DNA from: a bacterium
GTDB lineage: Bacteria > Verrucomicrobiota > Verrucomicrobiia > Limisphaerales > UBA8199
Reading direction: 5' to 3'
Length of the DNA: 37,755 nucleotides
NCBI GenBank assembly: GCA_021784555.1
Contig: JAJYHY010000038.1
Span: 1-37,755 of the forward strand
In this document: positions 35,803 to 37,755 of the stretch, one piece after another
Layout: each line of letters opens with the position of its first letter
Numbering within the stretch: the first letter of the stretch is position 1
Position numbers and translations under genes: made by a program
Notes under the pieces: model-generated
Told to the model about the DNA's origin: nothing
The model's input: the letters and a program-made list of their open reading frames with translations, nothing else
Databases searched by the model: none

Positions 35803-37215
35803 CTACGGCTTCGCTGCCTCGATTCCGGAGCCGTGCCCGCCGCGACACGCCGCGGGCCGGAACCTCTGAATTTCGGCCTTGAAATCGCCCAGGCTGCCCC
35901 AATGCACGCGCTGGTTGAGGTCCACCTGGGCGACGGCGACCGTGCCCCATTTGGTGGCTTGCGCCAGACACTGGCCTTGGTAACCCCAGACGGCGGAGGC
36001 CATCCAGTTGTGGTTGGTTGGCTCATAGGTGCTGCTGACGATATACACCTGGTTCTCGCAGGCACGGGCCGCCGCCAGCAGCGGATTGCAGCCCCAAACC
36101 GGCCACGCAATCACCTCGGCGCCATTCTCGGCCAGGCGCCGGGCTACCTCGGGGAAAAAGCCGTCGTAACAGACCATCATGCCCACCTTGCCAAAACGCG
36201 TGCTGAAGACCGGGTAATGGCGGCCGGGCTGGATGCCCGCCGCAATCTCGTTGCGCGGCAGGCATACCTTGTGGTACTTGCCTTGGACACGCCCGTCGGG
36301 GCCGATCAACGCGGCGGTGTTATAGACCAGGTGGCCCTGGCGCTCGATTAGCCCGGCGACAATGTAAAGATTATATTTCCTGGCCAGCTTGCCGAAATAC
36401 TCCGTCGAAGGGCCGGGAATCGGCTCGGCGCATTCCACCATGGTCTTGCCGGAGTTGTAATAGGTCAGGGTCTCGCCTAACACGACCAAGTCCGCCTTCT
36501 GCCGCGCGGCCTCGGCTATGAGAGGAGCGTACTGCTGGTCCTTCTCCAGCGGTGTCCGGCCGTTGGTGGGGCGGAAATGGACGGCCGCCAGGCGCACGAT
36601 GCGGGGAGGCAGGGGGTTGGTTTCCTGGAGCGAAACCTGGCTCCAAAGGACCTCGGCGTTGGAGGCCCAGCGGAAGTGCAGTTCCATGGTGGCGCGCACG
36701 GTGCTGGCCGGGGCGCGACAGGTGGCGGCCACCTCGGTCCAGCCGTCTTTGCCGGTCGCCCGGTCCGGCGGATACTCCGGAGTCGCCCGCGTGCCGAAAT
36801 AAGGCAAAAGCACCGGTGTATCACGCTCCGCGTGCCGGCCGGTCGAGTCCAGCCATATCACACGGGCCACCACGCTGCGACGCTGAACGCTGACATTGAT
36901 GGCGCGCCGGAAGGCCTCAAAGCGATACCAGTGGCCGCCCTGCACCGGAACGGTCTCTGTCCACCACCCGGACAATCCCTGGCGGGCGTCCGTCTGGATG
37001 ATGAATGCCGCGTGGCCGTCGCGCCCGCCGTGGGCTTCGTACCGGAATTGCGGGGCTATCTCTGCCCGCGGCGCGCCCGTCGTCCAGCCGGCGGCCGCCG
37101 CGGTGGTGTCCCCGCTGGAGGCGAAGGGTGAAGAGGTTTGCGCGGCGGACGCCGTTGTCAACAATGCGGCGCAGGCCAGCCCGGTTAGAAATGAAGCGGT
37201 TGCCAAGGTTTTCAT
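35803..37215 (-). CDS. secreted carbon-nitrogen hydrolase (nitrilase superfamily) with N-terminal beta-rich domain
   Basis: Signal [25 protein letters not shown]; catalytic Glu [10 protein letters not shown], Lys GKYHKVCLP, Cys [30 protein letters not shown]. Confidence 0.9.
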   Translation of the reverse strand: MKTLATASFLTGLACAALLTTASAAQTSSPFASSGDTTAAAAGWTTGAPRAEIAPQFRYEAHGGRDGHAAFIIQTDARQGLSGWWTETVPVQGGHWYRFEAFRRAINVSVQRRSVVARVIWLDSTGRHAERDTPVLLPYFGTRATPEYPPDRATGKDGWTEVAATCRAPASTVRATMELHFRWASNAEVLWSQVSLQETNPLPPRIVRLAAVHFRPTNGRTPLEKDQQYAPLIAEAARQKADLVVLGETLTYYNSGKTMVECAEPIPGPSTEYFGKLARKYNLYIVAGLIERQGHLVYNTAALIGPDGRVQGKYHKVCLPRNEIAAGIQPGRHYPVFSTRFGKVGMMVCYDGFFPEVARRLAENGAEVIAWPVWGCNPLLAAARACENQVYIVSSTYEPTNHNWMASAVWGYQGQCLAQATKWGTVAVAQVDLNQRVHWGSLGDFKAEIQRFRPAACRGGHGSGIEAAKP

Positions 37216-37412
37216 TGTCTTGGGTTGGAGATGAGAACGTTGATTCTTCAATAAACGAGTTTTCATGCAGTAACCGCGGGCAAGACTACACGTTCAAGCC
37301 CGTTTGCGCACCCCACTTTCTTCGGCAGACTTGAACCTTCACGCCGACGACGAGCCACATCGCGGCCATTGCGCGTTGCTTTTCAGGGCATTGGCGGTGT
37401 GGTGGCGTGTTT

Positions 37413-37442
37413 TTGGCTAAACTTGGCTAAACTTGGCTAAAC
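37413..37442. repeat. 10-bp tandem repeat TTGGCTAAAC x3
   Basis: ttggctaaac ttggctaaac ttggctaaac, perfect. Confidence 0.95.
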
Positions 37443-37502
37443 TGGGGGCCAAAATCCCTCGCCGCAAGCCTTTCCTGCGAATTTTAAAACAGGCTCTAAG
37501 GA

Positions 37503-37542
37503 GGGTGAGGTGTTACGCGGCGGCGGATTCTGGTTTGTGGAG
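37503..37542. repeat. dispersed repeat family C, copy 2
   Basis: ggtgaggtgttacgcggcggcggattctggtttgtggaga, similar to 30932..30971. Confidence 0.65.
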
Positions 37543-37556
37543 AGGGTTGGAGAGGA

Positions 37557-37609
37557 GGGGTTTAGAGAGAATGTAACCGTTACGCGATTGTAAACATTCG
37601 GTAAACCCC
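37557..37609. promoter_or_regulatory. structured inverted repeat upstream of nitrilase gene
   Basis: ggggttta-gaga-gaatgt ... acattc-gg-taaacccc, with internal dyad gtaaccgttac (37573-37583). Confidence 0.5.
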
Positions 37610-37755
37610 TGAAGCGGTAGATTTCCAGTTTTTTTTCGGAACACACGCTTTGCGCCCTGCTAGGCTCCACTCCGTGCTGCGGGAAAGCGAGTCATTGGCG
37701 GCGGAGTCCGACGATCTGCCCCCCTTGGGCAAGGGGAGCGACCGGCAAGCCGCCC

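Noticed and set aside
35482-36351. Plus-strand ORF of 289 aa
   Set aside because: Largely antisense to the nitrilase gene with intact catalytic motifs.
37721-37736. ccccttgggcaagggg hairpin near window end
   Set aside because: Short stem without T-tract; context cut by the window edge.
1-37755. CRISPR arrays, tRNA and rRNA genes
   Set aside because: No regularly spaced identical repeats with unique spacers and no tRNA or rRNA-like sequence noticed; the palindromic repeats are dispersed, not arrayed.

Overview
This 37.8-kb GC-rich bacterial window looks like a Verrucomicrobia-type chromosome, judging by gene style (Hanks kinase/ECF pairs, prepilin-type H-X9-DG pseudopilins, secreted Ig-like and subtilase proteins). 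That taxonomic call is inference. I support about 28 coding regions. They include a two-component-type propeller protein, a PLP amino-acid decarboxylase, UppP, an S8 peptidase, a ChaN-like protein, a pseudopilin, an ADH-ALDH-glutamine synthetase operon and a small protein/retropepsin pair. Further along are trpC and prfB, a GH116-like glucosylceramidase, HigBA, a rhamnose operon (rhaA-rhaT-rhaB), an AAA ATPase, an ECF sigma factor with a Ser/Thr kinase-Wzz fusion, and a nitrilase. The most interesting signal is a dispersed 124-bp palindromic element with GTAACTGCTCAGGT termini. It has two full copies, one truncated copy, one half copy and one end fragment here. One full copy sits inside the glutamine synthetase ORF without breaking the frame, and the truncated copy abuts that gene's stop codon. 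Other notable items are a 42-bp perfect palindrome, a second MITE-like palindrome flanked by 11-bp direct repeats, a canonical RF2 +1 frameshift site that the ORF track splits, a kinase fused to a Wzz-like region, and several gene remnants absent from the ORF track.
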